Shown here: in pieces, positions 1 through 6,424 of the stretch | Position numbering within the stretch: the first letter of the stretch is position 1 | Layout of the letters: each line of letters opens with the position of its first letter | Assembly (NCBI GenBank): GCA_029065825.1 | Contig: JAIEHQ010000090.1 | Location: 1-9,438, forward strand | Length of the DNA: 9,438 nt | Direction: 5' to 3' | DNA from: Alistipes sp. | GTDB taxonomy: Bacteria > Bacteroidota > Bacteroidia > Bacteroidales > Rikenellaceae | Position numbers and translations under genes: made by a program | Notes under the pieces: model-generated | What the model saw: the letters and a program-made list of their open reading frames with translations, nothing else | Told to the model about the DNA's origin: nothing | Databases searched by the model: none

Positions 1-1
1 C

Positions 2-913
2 GTGCCCTCCTACGATACTCCGAAGGCGGTGGGACAGCCGCGCGGCGGCGTGGCGCAGGGGGGGCGGGGGTGGTTTCGGCTGGAGAAGCCGGCCGATCTG
101 GCCCCGGGCGACGGACTCTGCTTCCTCACGCCGGCAGGGCTGGCCGGCACCAACGTCAATGCCGTTGAGGAGGGCCGGGTCGTGCCCAACCGCATGGAGG
201 GGATCGTGCCGGGTGCGGAGGTGTTCCGCAATTTCGACCGGCGCTTCTCGTTGCGGCTCGAACGGAGCCGGACGCGGCGGGTCATTGCGGTGCGGGCCGA
301 AGCGACGGTCGCGCCCGATCGGATCGCGGTGCGGTTTACCGATGCGGCCGGAGTGAGCGCCGAGGTGATCCGCAGCGGCGAGTTCCCGGAGGCTAAGGAC
401 GCACGGAAGATGGAGGAGACCCTCGCCGCGCAGCTGGCGCGCAGCGGGGAGACGATCTTCGAGGTGCGCGAGGTAAGCGCTGTGTGCGGCGGACGGTTCG
501 TTCCCGTGTCGCTCGTGGCCGAAATGCGGCGCGAGGGGCTGGAGCTGCTGCGGCGCATGCGGATCGAACGCCCTCTGGAGCGGCGCATCCTGCCCGAGGA
601 GTGCGGGGTGCCTTTCCCGAAGGAGCGTTTGGCCGCCGAGGAGAACGTGACCAACCGCCTGGCCGAAGCCTTTTGGCGCGATCATGGCGTGCGCCGCATC
701 GAGCGGGGGCTGGATCTGGAGCGTTCGACGCTCGGGCACGAGGTCATGCGTTCGGCCTACTGCATCCGCCGCGAGCTGGGCGAGTGCCTCCGCGAGCGTC
801 CGACGCTGCGGGGCGATCTGTTCCTCGAGCACGGAACGCACCGCTATCGGCTGGTGTTCGACTGCCCCCGGTGCGAGATGGCTCTGGTCGATGCCGGCGA
901 GCGCCGGCGGTAG
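2..913 (+). CDS. U32-family protein (RlhA/YdcP-like), 3' part only
   Basis: This is the C-terminal 303 residues of a longer protein; the reading frame is open to the window edge, so the true start is upstream. The visible part resembles the region after the catalytic U32 domain, including the DUF3656-type segment: near the start it has GDGLCFL, then NVNAVEEG, PNRMEGI and a YRN/FRNFD-like stretch. U32 proteins with this layout include E. coli RlhA (YdcP), needed for 5-hydroxycytidine at 23S rRNA C2501; related TrhP proteins hydroxylate tRNA wobble uridine. Older annotations say collagenase-like peptidase. The C-terminus carries a cysteine set, C254, C262, C288 and C291 in visible numbering (C-x7-C and C-x2-C), which could bind metal or an iron-sulfur cluster; that is inference. 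The U32 core itself is not in the window, so the exact substrate cannot be assigned. The next gene on the same strand is a probable RNA methyltransferase. Confidence 0.82.
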   Translation: MPSYDTPKAVGQPRGGVAQGGRGWFRLEKPADLAPGDGLCFLTPAGLAGTNVNAVEEGRVVPNRMEGIVPGAEVFRNFDRRFSLRLERSRTRRVIAVRAEATVAPDRIAVRFTDAAGVSAEVIRSGEFPEAKDARKMEETLAAQLARSGETIFEVREVSAVCGGRFVPVSLVAEMRREGLELLRRMRIERPLERRILPEECGVPFPKERLAAEENVTNRLAEAFWRDHGVRRIERGLDLERSTLGHEVMRSAYCIRRELGECLRERPTLRGDLFLEHGTHRYRLVFDCPRCEMALVDAGERRR

Positions 914-969
914 GCGTGCCGCAGCCCCGTCGTCCGAGTATCCGTCCGGACGCGAGACCGCGAACTTGC

Positions 970-977
970 TAATTTTA
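970..977 (+). promoter_or_regulatory. possible Bacteroidota -7 box for the methyltransferase gene
   Basis: TAATTTTA matches seven of eight positions of the TAnnTTTG consensus (counting the two free ones) and lies in a short AT-rich patch within an otherwise GC-rich 82-base gap. It would start transcription about ten bases before the ATG at 996. No clear TTTG/TTG -33 element is present at the usual distance, so this is a weak call. The gene could instead be read through from the U32 gene. Confidence 0.3.
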
Positions 978-995
978 CGTTAAACCGTATATACT

Positions 996-1880
996 ATGTT
1001 TGAAATTCAGATACCCCGTTTTCCTGACTACGAACTGATCGACTCGGGCGATTTCGAGAAGCTCGAACGCTTCGGCGCCCATGTCGTCCGACGGCCCGAA
1101 CCGCAGGCCATCTGGCGCCGCACGCTCCCGGAGGAGGAGTGGCGCCGCCGCGCCGATGCCTCGTTCCTGCGCGATGCCCGCAGCGACGAGCGGGGCGAGT
1201 GGCGCTTGGGATCCCGGATGCCGTCGCGCTGGACGGTGGAGTATGCCTACGGCGGCATGCGGCTGCGCATGCGGTTGGGGCTGACCTCGTTCAAGCATGT
1301 GGGGCTTTTCCCCGAACAGGCGGCCAACTGGAATTTCATTTACGACCGCTGCACGCAGCTACGCGCGGCGGGGCGCACGCCCCGTGTGCTCAATCTGTTC
1401 GCCTATACGGGCGGTGCGACCCTCGCCGCTCGGGCCGCCGGTGCGGAGACGACCCATGTCGATTCGGTGCGCCAGGTCGTCAGCTGGGCGCGCGAGAACA
1501 TGGAGCTGAGCGGTCTGGACGGTGTGCGGTGGATCGTTGAGGATGCCCTGAAGTTCGTGCGCCGGGAGGTGCGCCGGGGCAACCGCTACGACGGCATCCT
1601 GCTCGACCCTCCGGCCTATGGACGCGGTGCCGACGGCGAGAAGTGGGTGCTGGAGGAGAACATCGGCGAGATGCTCGACTGCTGCGCCCGGCTGCTGGAG
1701 CCTGCCGACTCCTTTCTGGTGCTGAACCTCTACTCGATGGGACTCTCCGCGACGCTGGCATCGACGGCCGTGCGTCAGGCTTTCGGCCCTCCGGCCGAGG
1801 AGCGCTTCGGCGAACTCTGCTTCGACGATGCCTCGGGCAAGCGGCTGCCGCTGGGCACCTACTACCGTCTGGTGCGGTAG
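996..1880 (+). CDS. class I SAM-dependent methyltransferase, COG1092 (RlmI/RlmK-like)
   Basis: A 294-residue Rossmann-fold methyltransferase, probably acting on rRNA. The N-terminal ~120 residues end in KHVGLFPEQ (100-108), the substrate-side motif typical of this family. The SAM-binding motif I is VLNLFAYTGG (131-140), followed by an acidic motif II (HVDS) and the motif IV DPPAYG starting at D204. E. coli relatives are RlmI (m5C1962) and the RlmK half of RlmKL (m7G2069). The protein lacks the N-terminal PUA domain of RlmI. At the expected motif VI, where RlmI has a cysteine-containing SCS stretch, it has NLYSMGLS without cysteine, so an RlmI-type m5C reaction looks unlikely. The modified base cannot be named from sequence. 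The ATG at 996 is the only good early start; no Shine-Dalgarno is visible, as usual in Bacteroidota. Confidence 0.87.
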   Translation: MFEIQIPRFPDYELIDSGDFEKLERFGAHVVRRPEPQAIWRRTLPEEEWRRRADASFLRDARSDERGEWRLGSRMPSRWTVEYAYGGMRLRMRLGLTSFKHVGLFPEQAANWNFIYDRCTQLRAAGRTPRVLNLFAYTGGATLAARAAGAETTHVDSVRQVVSWARENMELSGLDGVRWIVEDALKFVRREVRRGNRYDGILLDPPAYGRGADGEKWVLEENIGEMLDCCARLLEPADSFLVLNLYSMGLSATLASTAVRQAFGPPAEERFGELCFDDASGKRLPLGTYYRLVR

Positions 1881-1891
1881 GCGCGCTGCGG

Positions 1892-1923
1892 AAAAACGGC
1901 GCGGAAGTTGTGCCGCGCCTTTC
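1892..1923 (+). terminator. possible intrinsic terminator after the methyltransferase gene
   Basis: A 7-bp GC-only stem, GGCGCGG (1898-1904) with CCGCGCC (1913-1919), closes an 8-base loop and is followed by TTT. A run of five A precedes the stem. The T tract is short, so efficiency is uncertain. Its place 17 bases after the stop codon supports the call. Confidence 0.45.
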
Positions 1924-2037
1924 CGGCGGCCGGTCTCGGCGGCGCGGGGCGGAACTCGTCGCGGGTGCGGCGGAACGCCTCCGGCGTGCGGATCGGGAGC
2001 CGCGCCGCCTTGTTCGTACCACCAATGATTTCGGTTT

Positions 2038-2331
2038 ATGATCGCTTTTCTTACCGTTATGTTCGGCATCCTCTCGGGATGCTTTCTGTCGGTGCTCGTG
2101 GGAGTGCTGGGCAGTACGCGCCGCCTGGGATTCGGGTGGACCTTTCTGCTGAGTCTGCTCTTCACGCCCCTCGTCGGCCTGATCGCCGCGCTGATCTCCG
2201 ATCCGCTGCCCGGGGACGGGCGGCGCTGGGGATGCCTCGGACTCTTCGTCGCCGTGCTGGGGCTGCTCTCGCTCGCCGCCTTCCTCATTCTGCTGCTGAC
2301 GGGCGGGCTCTTTCTCGCGGCCGCGGTGTAG
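2038..2331 (+). CDS. small hydrophobic membrane protein of unknown function
   Basis: A 97-residue protein that I do not recognise. It has three likely membrane helices, around residues 2-24, 33-53 and 66-95, separated by short basic loops (R28-R29 and R62-R63). It has no catalytic motif and no cleavable signal peptide. The uninterrupted hydrophobic pattern in a GC-rich region and a sensible ATG support real coding; the gap before it (1881-2037) holds only a possible terminator. An alternative start at Met8 (2059) would damage the first helix. It ends nine bases from the stop codon of the opposing transporter gene, so the two transcripts probably overlap at their 3' ends; no terminator is visible there. 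It might belong to the short phage-shock or superinfection-exclusion-like membrane proteins, but nothing seen establishes that. Confidence 0.62.
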   Translation: MIAFLTVMFGILSGCFLSVLVGVLGSTRRLGFGWTFLLSLLFTPLVGLIAALISDPLPGDGRRWGCLGLFVAVLGLLSLAAFLILLLTGGLFLAAAV

Positions 2332-2340
2332 CCGCACGCC

Positions 2341-2901
2341 TCAGATGTAGATGACCACCCCGGCGGCTGCCGAGAGTACGATCAGCAGGATCGGATTGAC
2401 CTTGAACCAGGAGCCGGCCAGCACCCCGCCGAAGAGCAGCCAGCTCCAGAGGTCGATGAAGCTCTCGTCGCCCGTATTGCGCGGGAAGATCAGCAGCAGC
2501 GCCGCCGAGCCGATCATGCCGATCACCACCGGCCGCAGGCCCCGCATCGCGCCCCGCACCGCCGGATGGTTGCGCAGCCGTGCGATCGAGCGGGCGACGA
2601 GGATCATCAGCGTCATCGAGGGGAGGCAGACGGCGAAGGTGGCGATGACCGATCCCAGCACCCCGAGCCAGACGCTGCCGCCCTGCGCTCCGACGGTGTA
2701 GCCCACGTAGGTGGCCGAGTTGATGGCGATCGGTCCGGGCGTGATCTGGGATACGGCCACTATGTCGGCGAACTCGGCTCCCGTGATCCATCCGTGCTGG
2801 ACGACCACTTCGTTCTGGATGAGCGACAGCATGGCGTATCCGCCGCCGAATCCGAAAAATCCGATTTTGAGGTAGCTGAGGAACAGTTGCAGGAAGATCA
2901 T
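2341..2901 (-). CDS. chrA: chromate transporter (CHR) family, second half of a pair
   Basis: A 186-residue single-domain (short-chain) CHR protein of the inner membrane. The family signatures are FGGGYAM (residues 18-24) and PGPIAIN (55-61), followed by several hydrophobic helices to the C-terminus. Two-domain ChrA proteins of about 400 residues export chromate. Short-chain members are encoded as adjacent pairs and are thought to work as heterodimers; their normal substrate in gut bacteria is unclear. The start ATG at 2901-2899 overlaps the stop of the preceding CHR gene by four bases (ATGA), pointing to translational coupling. The open frame extends further upstream, but that part lies inside the preceding gene and has no family match, so the internal ATG is the right start. 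The domain is 186 residues, normal for this class. Confidence 0.92.
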   Translation of the reverse strand: MIFLQLFLSYLKIGFFGFGGGYAMLSLIQNEVVVQHGWITGAEFADIVAVSQITPGPIAINSATYVGYTVGAQGGSVWLGVLGSVIATFAVCLPSMTLMILVARSIARLRNHPAVRGAMRGLRPVVIGMIGSAALLLIFPRNTGDESFIDLWSWLLFGGVLAGSWFKVNPILLIVLSAAAGVVIYI

Positions 2902-3440
2902 GGCTTGTGTCGTTTGGCGAGTGAAAGCTCCCAGGCGATGCCGGCCGCTGCGCCGGCTGCCAGGATGAGTACGGGCGAGAGGTTGAGCCACCAGATCAGC
3001 CCCGCCACGCCGGCCGCCACCCCGATCATCGCCCGGCCGAGGCCCCGCGCCAGGAAGATCAGCGGGGCGATGATGAGCGCCACCACCGCCGGGCGCATCC
3101 CCTTGAAGGCGGCATCGACGTAGGGGTTCTGCCGGATTCCGGCGAAACAGACGGCGATCAGCAGGATGATCGTGAACGAGGGGACCACCACCCCCAGCAG
3201 CGAGGCGGCGGCACCCCGCAGTCCGGCGCGCTTGTAGCCGACGAAGACCGCCGTATTGACGGCGATCGGGCCGGGAACCGACTGGGCGAGGGTCAGCAGG
3301 TCGAGGAATTCCGATTCGGGAATCCACCGGCGGCGGTCGAGCACCTCCTGCTGGATGAGGGGGATCATGGCGTATCCGCCGCCGAAGGTAAAGAGGCCGA
3401 TCTTGGAGAACGACCAGAATATTTCCCAGAGTTTTTTCAT
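2898..3440 (-). CDS. chrA: chromate transporter (CHR) family, first half of a pair
   Basis: A 180-residue single-domain CHR protein, paralogous to the gene just downstream. It begins with a short basic start (MKKLWEIF), then has FGGGYAM (19-25), the QQEVL/RRRWI segment and PGPIAVN (56-62), then hydrophobic helices, with a basic tail (LAKRHKP). It presumably pairs with its neighbour to form one antiporter-like unit in the inner membrane. The two halves share the signature motifs but differ elsewhere, as expected for N- and C-half equivalents of long ChrA. The ATG at 3440-3438 overlaps the rsmE stop codon by four bases (ATGA), so it is likely translated by ribosomes finishing rsmE. The longer open frame continuing upstream runs through rsmE out of frame and was not used. 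Chromate resistance is a family property; a housekeeping anion role is equally possible. Confidence 0.92.
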   Translation of the reverse strand: MKKLWEIFWSFSKIGLFTFGGGYAMIPLIQQEVLDRRRWIPESEFLDLLTLAQSVPGPIAVNTAVFVGYKRAGLRGAAASLLGVVVPSFTIILLIAVCFAGIRQNPYVDAAFKGMRPAVVALIIAPLIFLARGLGRAMIGVAAGVAGLIWWLNLSPVLILAAGAAAGIAWELSLAKRHKP

Positions 3441-4219
3441 GAGCGTGCGGTGCGGTTGGTTGCGTTGTCTTCCGATGCGCCGGAGGAGGCTTCGCCGGTC
3501 TCTCCTCCGTTTTCGTTGGCCGAGGCGGCGATGACCGTCGCGACGACGGCCGCCGTCTCCGTACGGAGACGCTGCGTGCCGAGCGACACCTCCCGGAATC
3601 CGTGCCGGAGCGCCAGGTTTACCTCTTCGGGCGAGAAGTCCCCTTCGGGACCGATGAAGACGGTCGCCCGGCCGCCCGGGCGGAGCAGCTGCGCCAGCGG
3701 TCGCTTCCCCTCGGGCGAGAGCGCCGGACCGCAGTGGGCGATGAACTTCTGCCCGTCGGCCTCCGCGACGGCCTGCGCGAAGGGCGTCATTTCGTGCAGC
3801 TGCGGGCGGTAGGCCTTGAGCGACTGCTTCATGGCCGCCGTGATGACCTTGTCGCCCCGGTCGGTCTTGAAGACGCGGCGTTCGCTGCGGGCCGTGTCGA
3901 GCGGGACGATCTCCGCGATGCCGATCTCGGTCGCCTTTTCCAGAAACCATTCGAAGCGGTCGTTGTTCTTGGTCGGTGCCACCGCCATCGTCAGGCGGTA
4001 GGGGAGCCGGTCGTACCCGGTGCGGGTCTCCTCCGCGCATACCCGGCAGCGCTTCGGGTTGTCGTCCGTGATCCGGCAGAGGTAGAGGTTGCCCCGTCCG
4101 TCGGTAAGGTGGATCCTGTCGCCGCAGCCCAGGCGCAGCACCCGCACGCAGTGTTTCGACTCCTCCTCGCCCAGCGTGTGCTCGGGGGGCACCATATCGG
4201 GGGCGTAAAATAGTTGCAT
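3437..4219 (-). CDS. rsmE: 16S rRNA (uracil(1498)-N3)-methyltransferase RsmE
   Basis: A 260-residue SPOUT-class enzyme that methylates N3 of U1498 in 16S rRNA using SAM. The N-terminal PUA-like part includes KHCVRVLRL and RIHLTDGRG. The middle contains the conserved KNNDRFEWFLEKATEIGI stretch. The trefoil-knot SAM site is seen as GPEGDFSPEE (from G190) and LGTQRLRTETA (213-223). From about residue 232 to the end there is a hydrophilic, low-complexity tail rich in Gly, Ser, Glu, Asn and Thr, which makes it longer than E. coli RsmE (243 residues). It is the first gene of a - strand operon and overlaps the first CHR gene by four bases. The start at 4219 gives the expected family N-terminus and sits 24 bases after a perfect -7 promoter box on the - strand. 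Confidence 0.96.
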   Translation of the reverse strand: MQLFYAPDMVPPEHTLGEEESKHCVRVLRLGCGDRIHLTDGRGNLYLCRITDDNPKRCRVCAEETRTGYDRLPYRLTMAVAPTKNNDRFEWFLEKATEIGIAEIVPLDTARSERRVFKTDRGDKVITAAMKQSLKAYRPQLHEMTPFAQAVAEADGQKFIAHCGPALSPEGKRPLAQLLRPGGRATVFIGPEGDFSPEEVNLALRHGFREVSLGTQRLRTETAAVVATVIAASANENGGETGEASSGASEDNATNRTARS

Positions 4220-4242
4220 TTCCTATAAATTTTTTACCTTTG
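4214..4242 (+). promoter_or_regulatory. Bacteroidota promoter for the M3 peptidase operon
   Basis: TACCTTTG at 4235-4242 matches the TAnnTTTG -7 consensus fully, and TTG at 4214-4216, 18 bases upstream, fits the -33 element. Transcription would start near 4248, leaving a leader of about 20 bases before the ATG at 4270. The -33 element touches the start codon of rsmE on the other strand. Confidence 0.7.
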
Positions 4243-4250
4243 CAAAGATA
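4243..4250 (-). promoter_or_regulatory. -7 box of the rsmE-chr-chr operon promoter
   Basis: Read on the - strand, this is TATCTTTG, a full match to TAnnTTTG. It directly abuts the + strand -7 box at 4235-4242. The start point would be near 4237, giving a leader of about 18 bases. A -33 element is poor: only TTCG-like bases near 4267-4270 are present at roughly suitable spacing. Confidence 0.6.
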
Positions 4251-4269
4251 ATCAAATTCCAACGAACGA

Positions 4270-6411
4270 ATGAGACGATATTCATTATTCTTATTGACAC
4301 TTCTATCGCTTATGACCCTTACGGCGTGCCGGGAGAGCCGGCCTGCGGGCGAAAACCCCTTCTTCGCTGAGTGGGATACCCCCTTCGGGGTGCCGCCCTT
4401 CGACCGGATCGCTCCCGGTCACTATATGCCTGCCTTCGAGCGGGCCATGTCGCTTCACAGGGAGGAGATCGAGGCCATCGAGTCCTGCGGCGACGAGCCG
4501 ACCTTCGAGAACGTCATCGTGGCTTTCGACCGCTCGGGCGAGATGCTCGACCGGGTGGGTTCGGTCTTCGGAATGATCTGCGCTGCCGATCTGAACGACG
4601 AGCTGCAGGCCGTGCAGGAGCAGGTCATGCCGCTGCTGACGGCCCATTACGACCGGATCCTGCTCGACGAGAAGCTCTTCGCCCGCATCAAGTCCGTCTA
4701 TGACGCGCGCCGCACGCTGGGACTCGATGCCGAGCAGCTGCGGCTGACCGAGAAGATCTACGACGACTTCGTCCGCGCGGGCGCGCTGCTCGACACGCAG
4801 AGCAAGGAGCGCCTGAGCGCCATCAACAGCGAACTGACCTCGCTCGAAGTGAGCTTCGGCAACAACGTGCTTGCGGCCAACAACGCCTTCGCCCTGACCC
4901 TTACCGACGAGGAGGAGCTTGCCGGCATGAGCGCCAGCATGCGGACCATCGCCCGCGAGAAGGCCGACGAACGGGGGCTGGAGAAGTCGTGGGTCGTCAC
5001 GCTCGACCAGCCCAGCCGCGTGCCGTTCCTGACCTATTCGACGCGCCGCGATCTGCGCGAGCAGCTCTACAAGGCTTACGTGGATCGCTGCGGCGAGGGC
5101 TGCGCGAACGACAACCGGGCGCTGGTGGCCGACTTCGCCCGCCTGCGCAGCGAGAAGGCGCGGCTGCTGGGCTACCCCGACTTCGCCTCCTACGTGACGG
5201 CCGCACAGATGGCCGGCACGCCGCAGGCGGTGTACGCCCTGCTCGACGAGGTCTGGAAGCCGGCCCTGGAGCGCGCGCGCACCGAAGCCGATCAGATGGA
5301 GCGGATCATGCGCGCGGAGCATCCGCAGGATACGCTCGAGGCGTGGGACTGGTGGTATTATGCCGAGAAGCTGCGCAAGCGCGATTACGACCTCGACGAT
5401 GCGATGCTGCGCCCCTATTTCGCGTTGGAGAATGTCCGCGACGGCATCTTCTTCCTCTCCAATCGCCTCTACGGCGTGACGTTCCGTCCGGTGGCGGTGC
5501 CGGTTTACCACAAGGACTGCTCCGCCTACGAGGTGCTCGACGTGGACGGCTCGCACCTGGGCGTGCTCTACCTCGACTTCTTCCCGCGCGCGAGCAAGAG
5601 CGGCGGTGCCTGGTGCGGCAGCTACCGGGGCCAGTCCTACGACGACGAGGGCAACCGGATCGCGCCGGTGGTAAGCATCGTCTGCAACTTCACGCCCCCG
5701 ACGCGCACGACCCCGTCGCTGCTGACCCTCGACGAGACCCAGACCTTCTTCCATGAGTTCGGCCATGCGCTCCATTCGCTGTTCGCCGACGTGAAATACC
5801 GCTCGCTGGCCAATGTCGAGGGCGATTTCGTGGAGCTTCCCTCGCAGATCATGGAGAACTGGGCGACCGAGCCGGAGATGCTGCGCCAGTATGCCGTCCA
5901 TTACAACACCGGCGAGGTCATTCCCGACCGCCTGGTGGAGCGGATCCGCAAGAGCGGCGAGTTCAACCAGGGCTTCGCCACCACCGAGATGATCGCCGCG
6001 GCGCTGATCGACATGGATGTCCACTCGCTCGCGGCGTGCGAGGACTTCGAGGCCGACGAATTCGAGGCCGAGGCGATGCGCCGCCGCGGGCTGATCCGTC
6101 AGATCGCGCCCCGCTACCGTTATCCCTACTTCCAGCATATCTTCAACGGCGGCTATTCGGCCGGATACTATTTCTATATTTGGGCCGAGGTGCTGGACAA
6201 GGATGCTTTCGAGGCGTTCCGCGAGAGCGGCGACATTTTCGACCGCCGCACCGCCGAGCGTTTCCGCCGTCTGCTCTCGCGCGGCGGTTCGGCCGACGGC
6301 ATGACGCTCTACCGCGATTTCCGGGGTGCCGATCCCGACAAGCGTGCGATGCTCTCCGCGCGCGGTCTGCTGCCGAAAAAGCAGGCGCAGGCTTCCGATA
6401 CGAACGAATAA
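4270..6411 (+). CDS. M3 family zinc metallopeptidase lipoprotein (Dcp/OpdA-like), copy 1
   Basis: A 713-residue M3A-type oligopeptidase, predicted to cut short peptides. The N-terminus is a lipoprotein signal: basic MRRY, a hydrophobic stretch and lipobox LTAC with Cys20, so it should be anchored in the envelope rather than lie free in the cytosol like E. coli OpdA. The start of the mature domain has NPFFAEWDTP and PPFDRI, as in Dcp/OpdA relatives. The zinc site is HEFGH (495-499) with the third ligand E522 in DFVELPSQ. The substrate-side motif is H623 to Y636 (HIFNGGY, then SAGYYFY). Two features are unusual: the loop between the zinc helix and E522 is two residues shorter than in copy 2 and E. 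coli Dcp, and F635 replaces the small residue normally between the last tyrosines. It is the first gene of a two-gene operon, 13 bases before its paralogue. Peptidyl-dipeptidase versus endopeptidase activity cannot be decided. Confidence 0.95.
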   Translation: MRRYSLFLLTLLSLMTLTACRESRPAGENPFFAEWDTPFGVPPFDRIAPGHYMPAFERAMSLHREEIEAIESCGDEPTFENVIVAFDRSGEMLDRVGSVFGMICAADLNDELQAVQEQVMPLLTAHYDRILLDEKLFARIKSVYDARRTLGLDAEQLRLTEKIYDDFVRAGALLDTQSKERLSAINSELTSLEVSFGNNVLAANNAFALTLTDEEELAGMSASMRTIAREKADERGLEKSWVVTLDQPSRVPFLTYSTRRDLREQLYKAYVDRCGEGCANDNRALVADFARLRSEKARLLGYPDFASYVTAAQMAGTPQAVYALLDEVWKPALERARTEADQMERIMRAEHPQDTLEAWDWWYYAEKLRKRDYDLDDAMLRPYFALENVRDGIFFLSNRLYGVTFRPVAVPVYHKDCSAYEVLDVDGSHLGVLYLDFFPRASKSGGAWCGSYRGQSYDDEGNRIAPVVSIVCNFTPPTRTTPSLLTLDETQTFFHEFGHALHSLFADVKYRSLANVEGDFVELPSQIMENWATEPEMLRQYAVHYNTGEVIPDRLVERIRKSGEFNQGFATTEMIAAALIDMDVHSLAACEDFEADEFEAEAMRRRGLIRQIAPRYRYPYFQHIFNGGYSAGYYFYIWAEVLDKDAFEAFRESGDIFDRRTAERFRRLLSRGGSADGMTLYRDFRGADPDKRAMLSARGLLPKKQAQASDTNE

Positions 6412-6424
6412 CCTTTTTTAAATT

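Noticed and set aside
931..952. CGTCCG...CGGACG inverted repeat after the U32 stop codon
   Set aside because: The stem is six bases with no following T tract, so it is not a convincing terminator; such repeats are common at this GC content.
995..1002. TATGTTTG, a perfect -7 box match over the methyltransferase start codon
   Set aside because: It would start transcription downstream of the ATG at 996, and no good alternative start follows. It arises from the Met-Phe codons and is probably chance.
2316..2325. CGCGGCCGCG palindrome near the convergent stops
   Set aside because: It lies inside the small membrane protein's alanine-rich codons and has no T tract on either side.
2902..3327. N-terminal extension of the second CHR protein to 3327
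   Set aside because: This part is an out-of-frame reading of the first CHR gene. The family N-terminus begins at Met 2901, with an ATGA overlap.
3441..4262. N-terminal extension of the first CHR protein to 4262, which would be a fusion
   Set aside because: It is an Arg/Gly/Pro-rich out-of-frame reading of rsmE. The CHR signature starts right after Met at 3440.
4303..6138. 611-residue open frame on the - strand opposite M3 copy 1
   Set aside because: It is in exact codon register with the sense gene, so it stays open simply because the peptidase avoids TTA, CTA and TCA codons. The translation has no domain, while the + strand has clear M3 motifs.
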